From the NCBI RefSeq assembly GCF_900113045.1, contig NZ_FONY01000031.1, forward strand, positions 1 through 64,000: a stretch of 64,000 nucleotides of DNA. The letters run 5' to 3'. Positions within the stretch are counted from its first letter, which is position 1. Each line of letters starts with the position of its first letter. Under the pieces are notes generated by a model. That model made no database searches. It was not told the origin of the DNA and saw nothing but the letters and a program-made list of their open reading frames with translations. The DNA is from Thermoflexibacter ruber. GTDB taxonomy: Bacteria > Bacteroidota > Bacteroidia > Cytophagales > Thermoflexibacteraceae. The position numbers were made by a program, and so were the translations under genes. Below are positions 15,829 through 25,119 of this stretch, piece after piece.

Positions 15829-17406
15829 TTATTTCTTTATCCATCTCAAATCGTACAAATCTGTTCTTCTATCCTTCAAGTTGCGTACACTTCCTTTGAC
15901 ATTCAATTCCTTCAACAGGCTCAAATCTACGTCAGCAATAATCGCTACCTCGGTATTGGGCGTTGCTTCAGCAATCACTGCATTGTTAGGGAAAGAGAAA
16001 TCAGAAGGAGAATACACCGCAGACTGGGCATATTGGAGGTCTATGTTGGTAACTCTTGGAAGATTCCCTACGCTTCCTGCAATAGCTACATAGCACTCAT
16101 TTTCTATGGCTCTTGCTTTGGCGCAGTGATGTACTCTGTGAAAGCCGTTTTGCGTATCAGTCATAAAAGGGACAAACAAAATTTTGATTTCTTTGTCGGC
16201 TAACAAGCGAGCCAGCTCAGGAAACTCTACATCGTAGCAAATCAAAATCCCAACTTTGCCTACATCGGTGTCAAAAACTTTCAGTTTATTGCCTCCTGTT
16301 ACTCCCCAATAGTTTTTCTCATCGGGGGTAATATGTAGCTTGTATTGCGTGTCCCAAGTACCGTCCCTGCGGCAAAGGAAGGAAACATTATACAAATTGT
16401 CATCTCTGTAAAGAGGCATACTGCCAGCAATGATATTGATGTTGTACGAAATAGCATAGTCTATGAATCTTTGACGCAACTCATCTGTATATCCTGCTAA
16501 TTTTCGCATTGCCATTGCTGCATTCTCCTCATTGAACTGTCCTATCAAAGGTGCATTAAACAATTCAGGGAAAAGGATAAAATCTGCTTTGTAATCGCTA
16601 ACTGCATCTATAAAAAACTCAACATTGTTGAGCCATGCTTCCATACTCGGAACATTGCGTAGCTGAAGTTGGACTACTCCTAAGCGTACTACACTTTTTT
16701 CGCCTCCTATCAGTTTTTCTTTTTCTTGATAATAGATGTTGTTCCATTCCAAGAGCGTAGCATAAGCCATAGATTCGCTATCTGAGGGCAGATAATTGGT
16801 CAGCACTTTCTTTACGTGAAAGTCATTGCTCAATTGGAAAGATAGTATAGGGTCGTAGATGTCCTTTTTTTTCACTAAATCTATGTAGGCGCGCGGTGAA
16901 ATTTTATCTGCATACTTGGCGTATCCCGGAATACGCCCCCCCGCTACAATGCTCTTTAAGTTTAAGTTTTCACACATTTCTTTTCGTGCATCGTATAGCC
17001 TTCTACCCAATCTCATTCCTTGGTAGGCAGGGTGGACAAATAAATCTATGCCGTACAGTACATCACCATTGGGGTCGTGGGTAGTAAATTTATAATTCCC
17101 TGTAATTTGTTGGTAGGTGTGATTGTCGCCATATTTTTTGTAATCTACTATCAAACACAAGGCACAGGCTGCTACTTTGCCTTTGTCCTCTATACAAATC
17201 TGCCCCTCTGGAAATATCCTTAACAAATTGATGATATCTTCGTAAGACCATACAGACTCCCCAATATTGGAGTAAACCTGTTTCATAATCTCTATCATAT
17301 CAGGATAGTCCTCTATTCTAATATTGCGTAAAAGCAATCTATGCTCTGATGCCTCATCGTCTGGCATTCCAAAAGATTGCGCAATAGGTCTTTCTTTGAT
17401 TATCAT
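15829..17406 (-). CDS. GNAT acetyltransferase / nitrilase-superfamily amidohydrolase fusion
   Basis: A 525-residue two-domain protein. Residues about 25-200 form a GNAT fold ('LLLRNIRIEDYPDMIEIMKQ', 'VHPAYQGMRLGRRLYDARKE' with the acetyl-CoA loop). Residues about 240-525 form a carbon-nitrogen hydrolase with the triad Glu ('ILFPELFNAP'), Lys ('YKLHITPDEKNYWG') and Cys ('VGILICYDVEFPELARLL'). This fusion is a known architecture in Bacteroidota; acetyl transfer and amide hydrolysis are presumably steps of one reaction, but the substrate is unknown. Separate transcription is likely, as gaps lie on both sides. Confidence 0.9.
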   Translation of the reverse strand: MIIKERPIAQSFGMPDDEASEHRLLLRNIRIEDYPDMIEIMKQVYSNIGESVWSYEDIINLLRIFPEGQICIEDKGKVAACALCLIVDYKKYGDNHTYQQITGNYKFTTHDPNGDVLYGIDLFVHPAYQGMRLGRRLYDARKEMCENLNLKSIVAGGRIPGYAKYADKISPRAYIDLVKKKDIYDPILSFQLSNDFHVKKVLTNYLPSDSESMAYATLLEWNNIYYQEKEKLIGGEKSVVRLGVVQLQLRNVPSMEAWLNNVEFFIDAVSDYKADFILFPELFNAPLIGQFNEENAAMAMRKLAGYTDELRQRFIDYAISYNINIIAGSMPLYRDDNLYNVSFLCRRDGTWDTQYKLHITPDEKNYWGVTGGNKLKVFDTDVGKVGILICYDVEFPELARLLADKEIKILFVPFMTDTQNGFHRVHHCAKARAIENECYVAIAGSVGNLPRVTNIDLQYAQSAVYSPSDFSFPNNAVIAEATPNTEVAIIADVDLSLLKELNVKGSVRNLKDRRTDLYDLRWIKK

Positions 17407-17538
17407 ACTGAATTTTGATTTTTATTTTTAAATATATGTAGGAATCTATGAGATTGATAATACTGGCATATCAAATCTCTTAGACTCCTATCGGATTAAA
17501 ATAATTAGGTCTAACACCGCAAGTCAGAGCTATTTTAT

Positions 17539-18189
17539 TTACAGCTTTTTAGCATCAGCTAAGAACTTCTCCAAACCCACATCTGTCAAAGGATGCTTGA
17601 GCAAACCTGTAATAACATTGAGCGGACAAGTAACTACATCTGCTCCTATTTCTGCACATTGGATTAGGTGAGGCACGTGGCGAATAGAGGCTGCCAGTAT
17701 CTCTGTTTCAAAGCCGTAGTTATTGTAAATCACCACTAATTGCTCAATCAAATCTAAACCATCTCCGCCTACATCATCTATCCTTCCAAGAAATGGAGAT
17801 ACGTAAGTCGCTCCTGCTTTGGCAGCAAGAATGGCTTGACCTGCAGAAAATACCAGCGTACAGTTGGTTTTAATGCCTTTATCTGTAAAATATTTGATTG
17901 CCTTTACACCGTCCTTTATCATAGGGACTTTGACCACTATCTTAGGGTCTATCTCTACCAATTCCTCTCCTTCCCTTACAATTCCATGGAAATCAGTAGA
18001 AATTACTTCTGCACTCACATCTCCATCTACTATATCGCAAATAGCTTTGTAGTGTGCAAAAATATTATCTTTGCCTTTGATGCCTTCCTTAGCCATGAGC
18101 GAAGGATTAGTCGTTACACCGTCCAATACCCCTAAGTCTTGTGCTTCCCTAATCTCATTAAGGTTTGCAGTATCTATAAAGAATTTCAT
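17539..18189 (-). CDS. fsa: Transaldolase-like fructose-6-phosphate aldolase
   Basis: A 216-residue small-type transaldolase (TalC/FSA family), a class I aldolase acting in the pentose-phosphate/sugar-phosphate pool. Motifs: '[20 protein letters not shown]', '[14 protein letters not shown]', the Schiff-base Lys in '[14 protein letters not shown]', '[20 protein letters not shown]' and 'SPFLGRIDD'. The short length (about 215) separates it from full transaldolases of more than 300 residues. Whether it acts as transaldolase or as fructose-6-phosphate aldolase cannot be settled from sequence alone. Confidence 0.9.
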   Translation of the reverse strand: MKFFIDTANLNEIREAQDLGVLDGVTTNPSLMAKEGIKGKDNIFAHYKAICDIVDGDVSAEVISTDFHGIVREGEELVEIDPKIVVKVPMIKDGVKAIKYFTDKGIKTNCTLVFSAGQAILAAKAGATYVSPFLGRIDDVGGDGLDLIEQLVVIYNNYGFETEILAASIRHVPHLIQCAEIGADVVTCPLNVITGLLKHPLTDVGLEKFLADAKKL

Positions 18190-18289
18190 GTTTTTAAAGA
18201 GTTTTGTTTGTCAGATTTTTTTATCGTGCAATATTACGACAAATATTGGGTATTCACAAAAGAAGCAGTAAGTTTATGCTTTGCAAAAT

Positions 18290-19762
18290 TTAATCTCCCC
18301 ATTTCCAATCTCCTGCGATTTTCAGAGGTGTTTTTAATCCATTATCTATCAGAAACTGCTTGGTTGTTTCTGAATCCATGCGCTTGACGGGCAAGGTTTC
18401 TGCATTTGCCAAGTCGTATAATATCATAGACACAAAACGCACCGAATTGCGTATGTGCTTTTCATTAATCAAGTTAAAAGCATCACAATCAGCATGATAG
18501 CATCTGAACACTACAGGGTCTAACCTTCCCGACGGGCTAAGCACAGGCACGCCTTCTATCATGAAGGGTTGGTGGTCGCTGTGCAAACCTGCTCTACTGC
18601 TGAAGGTATTGGTGTAGGTACTGTCTATTGCCTTGATTTTTTCTCCAATTTTCTTGAAAAAAGCCTCTGCTTGTGGTGCACCTGCGGAGTTTACCCCAGA
18701 GGGATTGCCTGTGGCATCTAAATTGACCATGTATTTGACTTGCTCTATGGTATTGTTTTTTATATAGTCTTCTACCAATGCACGTGAGCCTAACAAGCCC
18801 TGCTCCTCACCCATAAACATTACAAATTCTATGGTACGCTTAGTTTTTAGTTTTAAAGCCTTAAAAGTACGTGCAATATCCAATACTGCAAAAGAACCAA
18901 TCCCGTTGTCAATAGCTCCTGTGGACAAATCCCAAGAATCTAAGTGTCCGCCGATAATAATTTTTTCATTAGGTAAGTCTGTTCCTTTGAGTGTAGCAAT
19001 GACATTGCGGGCTTTGATGACTTCGCTCTTGTTGGTCATTTTGATTATTGCTTTGACCTTCTCAGTTTTTAAGCGTTCTATGAGTGCCAAACCGTCCTCT
19101 TTGGTGATAGAAACGGCAGGGATTGGGTTTAGTTTACCTGTAACTGAGGCAGTTCCAGTGAGGAGGATTCTCCCAGCAGGTTGGTTGATAGCAATTACTC
19201 CTACTGCCCCATGCTGAATAGCCAAAGCTGTTTTTTCTGAACGATGCAAGTTGTATTTAGCACCGCTCTCTTCCCAAATACCTATGTAAAACAAGGCAAT
19301 TTTGCCTTTGACCTCTGCACTTTTTGCTTCAAAATCTTCTGCTAATCCGTTGCCTACATTAATGATTTCTGCGGTAACTTCTGATTTGACGGGGGAGTGT
19401 GCCAAAGTTGCGGTAGGAAGAGAAACAAACTCATTTTTGTCCAGAGAAGATATTTGCAGAGAAACTGTATTTCTTGCCCAGGCCTCTACTTCAAACTCGT
19501 GAAAACGCACATCAAAGCCGTAGCTTTTTAGCAAGTCATAAGCATATTGCTCAGCTTTTTTACCGTTTTCGCTTCCTGTCAGTCTATGCCCAATAGTTTT
19601 GCTTGCTTCTCCTAAGGTGCTGTATGCCTTAGAGTTAGCTAAGACCTCTGTATTGATTTTTTGAAAAACATCTTCCTCTTTGTTGGTAATAGGCTTAGTA
19701 GTTTGGCAAGCAAAAGGGAAAAGCAGGAGTATAGTAAAGATAAATGTGTATTTTTTCTTCAT
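18290..19762 (-). CDS. M28-family zinc aminopeptidase, lipoprotein
   Basis: A 490-residue exported metallopeptidase similar to carboxypeptidase Q. The N-terminus 'MKKKYTFIFTILLLFPFACQ' carries a lipobox-like F-A-C, so it is probably an outer-membrane or periplasmic lipoprotein. A PA domain inserts at about 130-240 ('GKIALFYIGIWEESGAKYN'). The M28 catalytic domain holds the two-zinc site: His/Asp in 'IIGGHLDSWDLSTGAIDNG', Glu-Glu in 'MGEEQGLLGS', Asp in 'NLDATGNPSG', and His in 'LHSDHQPF'. All ligands look intact. The likely role is release of amino acids from peptides outside the cytoplasm. Confidence 0.9.
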   Translation of the reverse strand: MKKKYTFIFTILLLFPFACQTTKPITNKEEDVFQKINTEVLANSKAYSTLGEASKTIGHRLTGSENGKKAEQYAYDLLKSYGFDVRFHEFEVEAWARNTVSLQISSLDKNEFVSLPTATLAHSPVKSEVTAEIINVGNGLAEDFEAKSAEVKGKIALFYIGIWEESGAKYNLHRSEKTALAIQHGAVGVIAINQPAGRILLTGTASVTGKLNPIPAVSITKEDGLALIERLKTEKVKAIIKMTNKSEVIKARNVIATLKGTDLPNEKIIIGGHLDSWDLSTGAIDNGIGSFAVLDIARTFKALKLKTKRTIEFVMFMGEEQGLLGSRALVEDYIKNNTIEQVKYMVNLDATGNPSGVNSAGAPQAEAFFKKIGEKIKAIDSTYTNTFSSRAGLHSDHQPFMIEGVPVLSPSGRLDPVVFRCYHADCDAFNLINEKHIRNSVRFVSMILYDLANAETLPVKRMDSETTKQFLIDNGLKTPLKIAGDWKWGD

Positions 19763-19898
19763 ATTAAGATTTTTTTAAAAATAAGTTAATGAATGCCAAG
19801 TTATATTACAAAATTAGCTAATAAACTTTTACTTTGCGCCACAGGTTAAAGGAAAATAAAATTTCATCTCTCTAAAACTACCCACAGTAATAAAACTT

Positions 19899-21212
19899 AT
19901 GCAAATGAATCACGTCCCGCAAGACGGTTTGAGCGGTTTAAAAGAAAATTGGCGACAAGACCTGAATGCTGGTGTATTGGTCTCGTTTTTAGCTTTGCCC
20001 TTGTGCTTAGGGATTGCTTCTGCAAGTCAGTTTCCCCCTATTACAGGTATTTTTACAGCCATCATTGGTGGTATAGTCGTTAGTTTCTTTGCTGGTAGTC
20101 CTTTGACTATCAAAGGACCAGCCGCAGGTTTGATAGCCATTGCTTTAGCTTCAATAGAGTCGATAGGTTATGAAAGGACTTTGGCAGTCATTTTTGTAGC
20201 AAGCCTTCTTCAGATAATTTTCGGGGTCATAAAAGCAGGAAAATACGGAAATCTTTTTCCAGTTGCCGTAGTGCATGGCATATTAGTAGCTATTGGCATT
20301 ATTATTTTTTCTAAGCAAATTCATCTACTTTTAGGCGTAAGTCCTAAGGGGAATAAACCTTTTGAACTTTTGGCAGAAATTCCTCATAGCCTTGCTCATG
20401 CTCGCTGGGAGGTGGCTTTTATAGGCATCATGGGACTCTTTGTTATTTTCTATTTCCCACGCGTCAGCAATCGATTCATCAAAAAAATTCCTGCCCCGAT
20501 GTGGGTGTTGCTTATTGCTGTACCGCTAAGTTCGATGCTGGGTTTGAGGGAGATTGTTCATGATGGAAAGCCTATATATTTAGTTCATATTCCTTCTTCT
20601 ATCTTAGAAGGCATTTTAGACTTAGATAAAACCAAAATAGGCATTACTTTCCCTGATTTCTCTGCCCTTGTTAGCTGGGAAAGTGGGAAGTATGTACTTA
20701 TGTTTTCTCTCATAGGGAGTATAGAGTCCTTGCTAATAGTCAAAGCTATGGACAACTTAGACCCTTTTCACAGGAAATCAGATATGAACAAGGATTTGAT
20801 TGCTATTGGGATGGGTAATGCTATAGCAAGTTTGGTAGGGGCGCTCCCCATGATTGCAGAAATAGTACGTAGCACAGCTAATATCACTAACGGGGCTAAA
20901 ACTCGATGGGCTAATTTTTTTCACGGGGTAGCTTTGCTCGTTTTTATCTTGGGTTTAGCAAAGATTATCATGCTGATTCCTATGACGGCATTAGCGGCAA
21001 TGCTTATTGCGATTGCTTATAGCTTAGCATCTCCAAAGGAATTTATTTACATATTTCGTATGGGTAAGAAAAAATCACTTGTCTTTTTATCTACTTTGCT
21101 CATTACCTTAGCTACTGACTTGCTTGTGGGCATAATTATAGGCATCTTAACACACATTGTGCTACAATTTTTACATTATGTCGTCAGGAAGTATGCCTCA
21201 TCGCAGAGATAG
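19899..21212 (+). CDS. SulP-family anion transporter without STAS domain
   Basis: A 437-residue inner-membrane transporter of the SLC26/SulP family. The signature N-terminal part is clear ('DLNAGVLVSFLALPLCLGIA', 'SPLTIKGPAAGLIAIAL') and about 11-12 hydrophobic segments follow. It ends soon after the last membrane segment ('HIVLQFLHYVVRKYASSQR'), so the usual cytoplasmic STAS domain of about 100 residues is missing. Such short forms often carry bicarbonate or other small anions; a carbonic anhydrase gene is not adjacent. It converges with the TPR-CHAT gene 20 nt away. Confidence 0.88.
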   Translation: MQMNHVPQDGLSGLKENWRQDLNAGVLVSFLALPLCLGIASASQFPPITGIFTAIIGGIVVSFFAGSPLTIKGPAAGLIAIALASIESIGYERTLAVIFVASLLQIIFGVIKAGKYGNLFPVAVVHGILVAIGIIIFSKQIHLLLGVSPKGNKPFELLAEIPHSLAHARWEVAFIGIMGLFVIFYFPRVSNRFIKKIPAPMWVLLIAVPLSSMLGLREIVHDGKPIYLVHIPSSILEGILDLDKTKIGITFPDFSALVSWESGKYVLMFSLIGSIESLLIVKAMDNLDPFHRKSDMNKDLIAIGMGNAIASLVGALPMIAEIVRSTANITNGAKTRWANFFHGVALLVFILGLAKIIMLIPMTALAAMLIAIAYSLASPKEFIYIFRMGKKKSLVFLSTLLITLATDLLVGIIIGILTHIVLQFLHYVVRKYASSQR

Positions 21213-21232
21213 CAGAAATATTTTTTTACTAT

Positions 21233-24200
21233 TTACTCCCCAATCATCACAAAAGCCCCCCAAAAATAAGCGTCGGAGTATTGCTCTCGGAGTTTTAACT
21301 GAGCAGAAACAAAGGCTTGCCGTTTATTTCTTGTTTTGCAAAGTTCATCATAGAGGTTAATCATCAGTTGCTTGGTCGCCTCATCGCTTACTTTCCACAA
21401 ACTCATCACGATAGTTTTTGCTCCTGCGGTTTGGAATGCCCTTTGCAAGCCATACACCCCTTCCCCATTTCTGACTTCTCCTAAACCTGTTTCGCAGGCA
21501 GAAAGTACTACCAACTCGGTTTCCCTCAAATCCAAGTTCATAGCCTCATAAGCCGTAAGCATTCCGTCCTCGTAAGTAGTTCCACTTCGCAAAGCATTGA
21601 TTTCTGCTAAGATAGTTTCGTCGGTATAGGCATTTGCCGCCCCCACTAAGAGCAAACCTGAGTTCATCAGAGGCATATCGCGCTCCCTGATAAATAAAGA
21701 GGAGTCAGATTTTTCTTTGCCTGCATTGCTCATATCTGCATTAAAGAATCCATGTGTAGCAATATGCAGATAAAGAGGCTGTTGCGTATTTTTCAGTATA
21801 TTTTCAGAAGCACTGTCCTCCAATTCTACCTCATTTTTAATTTGGTATTGATTAAAAATTTTTTGAATAGCCAATACTTCCTCTTTGGTTCCGGGGAGTT
21901 CTTCTATTCTACCTCCTCTTAACTGAGCAATGCCATCTCTGGTCTGAAGACCTCTGGTCAGTGAAGAGTTAGCATTACTCTCGCTAATTTTATAAGCGGA
22001 GTTTGACTTGCCTTGTTTTAATTGATAGTTTGGATAGCCAAGCAAAACCGCTTTACCTTCTCTATTTATGCTACTTGTTAATGATTTCTTTTTCAACTCT
22101 ATCAAGTCCCTTGTATTGGTTAAAATATGTACCTCTACTTTGTCCAAAACAAATTTTTGATTCCCTTCATCAAAAAGTGTATTGATATTCAGCTGATTAT
22201 ACACGCCATCAGGAGAAAAATAAATCTTCTTGATGCCTGCTAAGACTTGAGCGGTATCTATAGCTTGCCAAAAGTTTTTGTAGGATTGGGTATCTTTTAT
22301 TCTAAATTTAATAGAATTTCGGTAAAACCTAATTTGGCGAGTTTCCATTTCCTTACCATTTTCTAACAAAATGAGCGTGGGATTTTTGGTGGTCTGTGGG
22401 GTAATTACCAATGCGGCATAATATACCTTATCGGTAAAATACCCTCCTGAGTCAGGTTTAAACTCTTGAAAGCGTAGCATTTCTATAGCAGCTTCATCAG
22501 GTTTAAGATTGCGCTGAATGGCTTTCCAACTGATATTTTCCTGTGCTCTACCCTCTTTGGTATTGCCAATAGCAATTCGCAAAGACAAGTCTTTTTCTAT
22601 AAAATTGGCTACCTCTTCCAATGAATCTAAGGGAATGCCTTGAGCAGCAATCTCCTCGTAGTTTAGCTTATATACTTTGGCGAGTTGCTCTTTTAGCTGC
22701 ACCCAAGATTTGTACTTATTCAATAGGTTTTCATCTTTACTTGCAAAAACTTGATTCCTAATTTTTTGATTAGTATAAAAAAGTAAACCTTTGTTAGACA
22801 AGTGGTTGTCATACATTTGCCCTAAAATAGCAGGTTTTTGCTTGCTACGTTCTAAAGCAAAATTATTAAACTTTTCAAAGAAATTGCGGATACGACTGTA
22901 ATAAAATTCTTTTTCTATTTCGCTCAAAAAAGAAAAGTAACGACTGAATTGCTTAGCGTAGTTTTCAATGCTTTGTTGGAAAAATTTTTCTGCTTTAGGG
23001 ATTTTTTTATCTGCCCAATAAAGCAAACTCACATCGTTGATAGACTCTATTAAATCGGGGTGCGACTCGTCCAAGAGTTCGTAGCGAGTTTCTAAGCAGG
23101 CTTCGTGCATCTCCTCCGCCTGAGCATATTTTCCTGTTTGATAATACAAATTAGCCAACTTAGCTTCTATGCTCGCTGATTCTATGTTACGCTCTCCAAT
23201 ATATTGGTTAAAACTATCGATAGCTGATAGAAAAAGAGATTCTGCTTTATCAAATTGCTTAGCTATTTTATGGCACTCTGCCAGTTGGCTCATAGCCAGA
23301 AAGTAATCTATTTGCTTGTACAGACCACTTTTTTGATAAATGTTTATGGCTTTGCTCAGATGGATTTCTGCTTGTTGGGTATCTTTTACCTTCAAGTAAA
23401 TGCTTCCTAAAACCAATAAGTCTTTCGCATAAGTAGGGTGCTGAGGGCTAAATACCTGAAGATGTATTTGCATAGCTTGTTCTATGAGCCTGTACGCATC
23501 GCTAAGATTGTTGAGACGGAGGTAGATTTGGCTAAATCTGTTAAGTAAATCTGCGTATTCTGCTTGCTTTAGGTAGTCATTTTTTTCGTAGATGTATTGG
23601 GCTTGTCGGTAAAGAGCCTCCGCTGCCGTGTAAAAGCCCATGCGGTAATAGAGTTCGCCTTGACTGACTAAGTTATGAGCATAACTTGTTGATTGCAAGC
23701 CGTTTTCTGTACTTTCATAAATTTCTTTTGCTTGCTTATAAAAATAAATTGCCGTAGAGGTATCGCTTTTGGCGGAGAAAATATCGCCTACTTGGTTTAA
23801 AGCTTCGGCGTGTTGTATGTGATTTTTTCCATAAATATCCTCAGCGAGGCTGGCATTGTTCATCAACATTCGTTCTGCTGCTTCATAGTCCCCCAACTCT
23901 TGCATTATCCTGCCTAATTTTTGTAAACATTCCTCATACTCAGGGGTTTCTTCTCCGAACTGTTTGCCATAAACTGCTAAGGCTTTTTCATAATGTACTT
24001 GGGCAAGCGAATATTTGCCTATTTTATAGTAAAGTTCGCCTAAATAAAAAGATAAATTTCCCAAAAGTAGGGACTTGTTATAAGCAAAACCATTTTGGTA
24101 GGTGGCGGGAATAGCATCTATTTTTTTGTACCAATTAGCAAAATGTTCTATACCATTATCTTTTTGATTGAGTGCTACATAGGACTGATAAGTGTACTGA

Positions 24201-24415
24201 AGTGCCTGATGGTAATTAGGTAAAGTAGATTTGTCTGTAACAAAAAGATTGGTAAAAATCATGAATTTCTCAGCCCAAGAGATAACAGCAGGATAGTTCT
24301 TTTTCTGAAAATAATAGTCGGTACTATCATAACATTCTTGCCAAGTCTGCGCAAAGCTAACCTGAGAAAGTACAATTAAAAAAGTGATAAAACCGATGAG
24401 TTTCTTGGGATTCAT
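21233..24415 (-). CDS. Exported TPR-CHAT caspase-like protease
   Basis: About 1060 residues. The start 'MNPKKLIGFITFLIVLSQVS' gives a good signal peptide; an ATG 12 nt upstream is possible. Residues about 30-500 are TPR repeats (for example 'LAQVHYEKALAVYGKQFGEE'). The C-terminal third is a CHAT domain, a caspase-like cysteine protease fold, with the catalytic His in 'LHIATHGFFNAD' (about residue 885) and Cys in 'VVLSACETGLGE' (about 970), both intact, plus the typical 'GLQRAFQTAGAKTIVMSLWK'. In other bacteria, TPR-CHAT proteases act in cell-death or defence pathways or in signalling; in Bacteroidota many are exported and uncharacterised. No gasdermin-like or type III-E Cas gene is nearby. 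Confidence 0.9.
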   Translation of the reverse strand: MNPKKLIGFITFLIVLSQVSFAQTWQECYDSTDYYFQKKNYPAVISWAEKFMIFTNLFVTDKSTLPNYHQALQYTYQSYVALNQKDNGIEHFANWYKKIDAIPATYQNGFAYNKSLLLGNLSFYLGELYYKIGKYSLAQVHYEKALAVYGKQFGEETPEYEECLQKLGRIMQELGDYEAAERMLMNNASLAEDIYGKNHIQHAEALNQVGDIFSAKSDTSTAIYFYKQAKEIYESTENGLQSTSYAHNLVSQGELYYRMGFYTAAEALYRQAQYIYEKNDYLKQAEYADLLNRFSQIYLRLNNLSDAYRLIEQAMQIHLQVFSPQHPTYAKDLLVLGSIYLKVKDTQQAEIHLSKAINIYQKSGLYKQIDYFLAMSQLAECHKIAKQFDKAESLFLSAIDSFNQYIGERNIESASIEAKLANLYYQTGKYAQAEEMHEACLETRYELLDESHPDLIESINDVSLLYWADKKIPKAEKFFQQSIENYAKQFSRYFSFLSEIEKEFYYSRIRNFFEKFNNFALERSKQKPAILGQMYDNHLSNKGLLFYTNQKIRNQVFASKDENLLNKYKSWVQLKEQLAKVYKLNYEEIAAQGIPLDSLEEVANFIEKDLSLRIAIGNTKEGRAQENISWKAIQRNLKPDEAAIEMLRFQEFKPDSGGYFTDKVYYAALVITPQTTKNPTLILLENGKEMETRQIRFYRNSIKFRIKDTQSYKNFWQAIDTAQVLAGIKKIYFSPDGVYNQLNINTLFDEGNQKFVLDKVEVHILTNTRDLIELKKKSLTSSINREGKAVLLGYPNYQLKQGKSNSAYKISESNANSSLTRGLQTRDGIAQLRGGRIEELPGTKEEVLAIQKIFNQYQIKNEVELEDSASENILKNTQQPLYLHIATHGFFNADMSNAGKEKSDSSLFIRERDMPLMNSGLLLVGAANAYTDETILAEINALRSGTTYEDGMLTAYEAMNLDLRETELVVLSACETGLGEVRNGEGVYGLQRAFQTAGAKTIVMSLWKVSDEATKQLMINLYDELCKTRNKRQAFVSAQLKLREQYSDAYFWGAFVMIGE

Positions 24416-24580
24416 AAGGCAAAGCATTTTTAGACTACTAAGGTACGGATTTTCGCTTATTTAATTACGCTAATTATGCTAAAATGTTGCCTGTGGTTTG
24501 GGAAACTCCCATCAGAAGAATAGAATAAGGAGAGAAAAATCAGCTTGGAATACTTAAACATCTCTTTATTAGCACTGATG

Positions 24581-24616
24581 AAAGCTATTTGATGACCTGA
24601 GGCATCAAATAGCTTT
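24581..24616. terminator. Stem-loop downstream of the 97-residue protein gene
   Basis: AAAGCTATTTGATG (24581-24594) pairs perfectly with CATCAAATAGCTTT (24603-24616) around an 8-nt loop, 10 nt after the stop of the leftward gene. The U-tract is short (part of the stem), so termination is probable but not certain. Confidence 0.5.
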
Positions 24617-24625
24617 TGAGATGTT

Positions 24626-24919
24626 TTAAGCATTTTTTTCCTCTTGTGGAGGTTCAGCTTTCTTGTCATCATCTTTATCAAACATATCTTTTATTTTTCC
24701 AAAAAGTTGGCTTGCTCCTTCCTTGATTTCTTTCAACTTTTCAGTAGCTTCCTCTTTGAATTCGGAAAGTGTTTCATTTGCCTCTTCGCGCCACTCTTCA
24801 AAAGTTTCTTTTAAGGCATCTCCACTTTTCAAATATTTCATTGTATGATTGACCGCTTGTTTTGCTTGCTCTTCTGTGATACCGACTTGTTGTGCTATTT
24901 TTTTGATAAGTTCTTCCAT
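24626..24919 (-). CDS. Small helical, highly charged protein
   Basis: A 97-residue cytoplasmic protein without a signal peptide. The N-terminal third ('MEELIKKIAQQVGITEEQAK', 'QAVNHTMKYLKSG') resembles short helical domains seen in DUF2267/DUF2780-type stress proteins. The rest is an alternating Glu/Lys amphipathic helix ('EATEKLKEIKEGASQLFGKI') with a disordered acidic-basic tail. This composition is reminiscent of LEA or apolipoprotein-like helices. Function is unknown. It is divergent from the MerR/B12 regulator across a 200-bp intergenic region and has a stem-loop after its stop. Confidence 0.6.
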   Translation of the reverse strand: MEELIKKIAQQVGITEEQAKQAVNHTMKYLKSGDALKETFEEWREEANETLSEFKEEATEKLKEIKEGASQLFGKIKDMFDKDDDKKAEPPQEEKNA

Positions 24920-25119
24920 AATTTTGAGAGTTTGGTAAAATTTTGAGTTATAATTTTGATAATGAATAAAATGTATGATTCAGATAGGTGAATGGTTTAT
25001 GATTGCAACAATATCCGATTTTATTTTCAAAAAACAAGATTTTATTAAAACATTTTTTAAACAATCTGCTTACCACTTCCGTTTTATATTTAAAATAAGT
25101 TAAAGGACTTGTTATTTAT

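Noticed and set aside
21233-24415. TPR-CHAT gene as part of a Craspase-like or gasdermin defence system
   Set aside because: No Cas7-11, gasdermin-like or other defence gene lies nearby, and the protein has a signal peptide; a defence role is not supported by the context.
24457-24681. 74-codon open frame on the minus strand
   Set aside because: It overlaps the end of the 97-residue protein gene and crosses the stem-loop; no protein-like pattern.
24920-25119. CarH-type operator (tandem TGTACA-like sites) before the B12 regulator
   Set aside because: No such motif is visible in the divergent intergenic region, so a CarH-like operator is not claimed.
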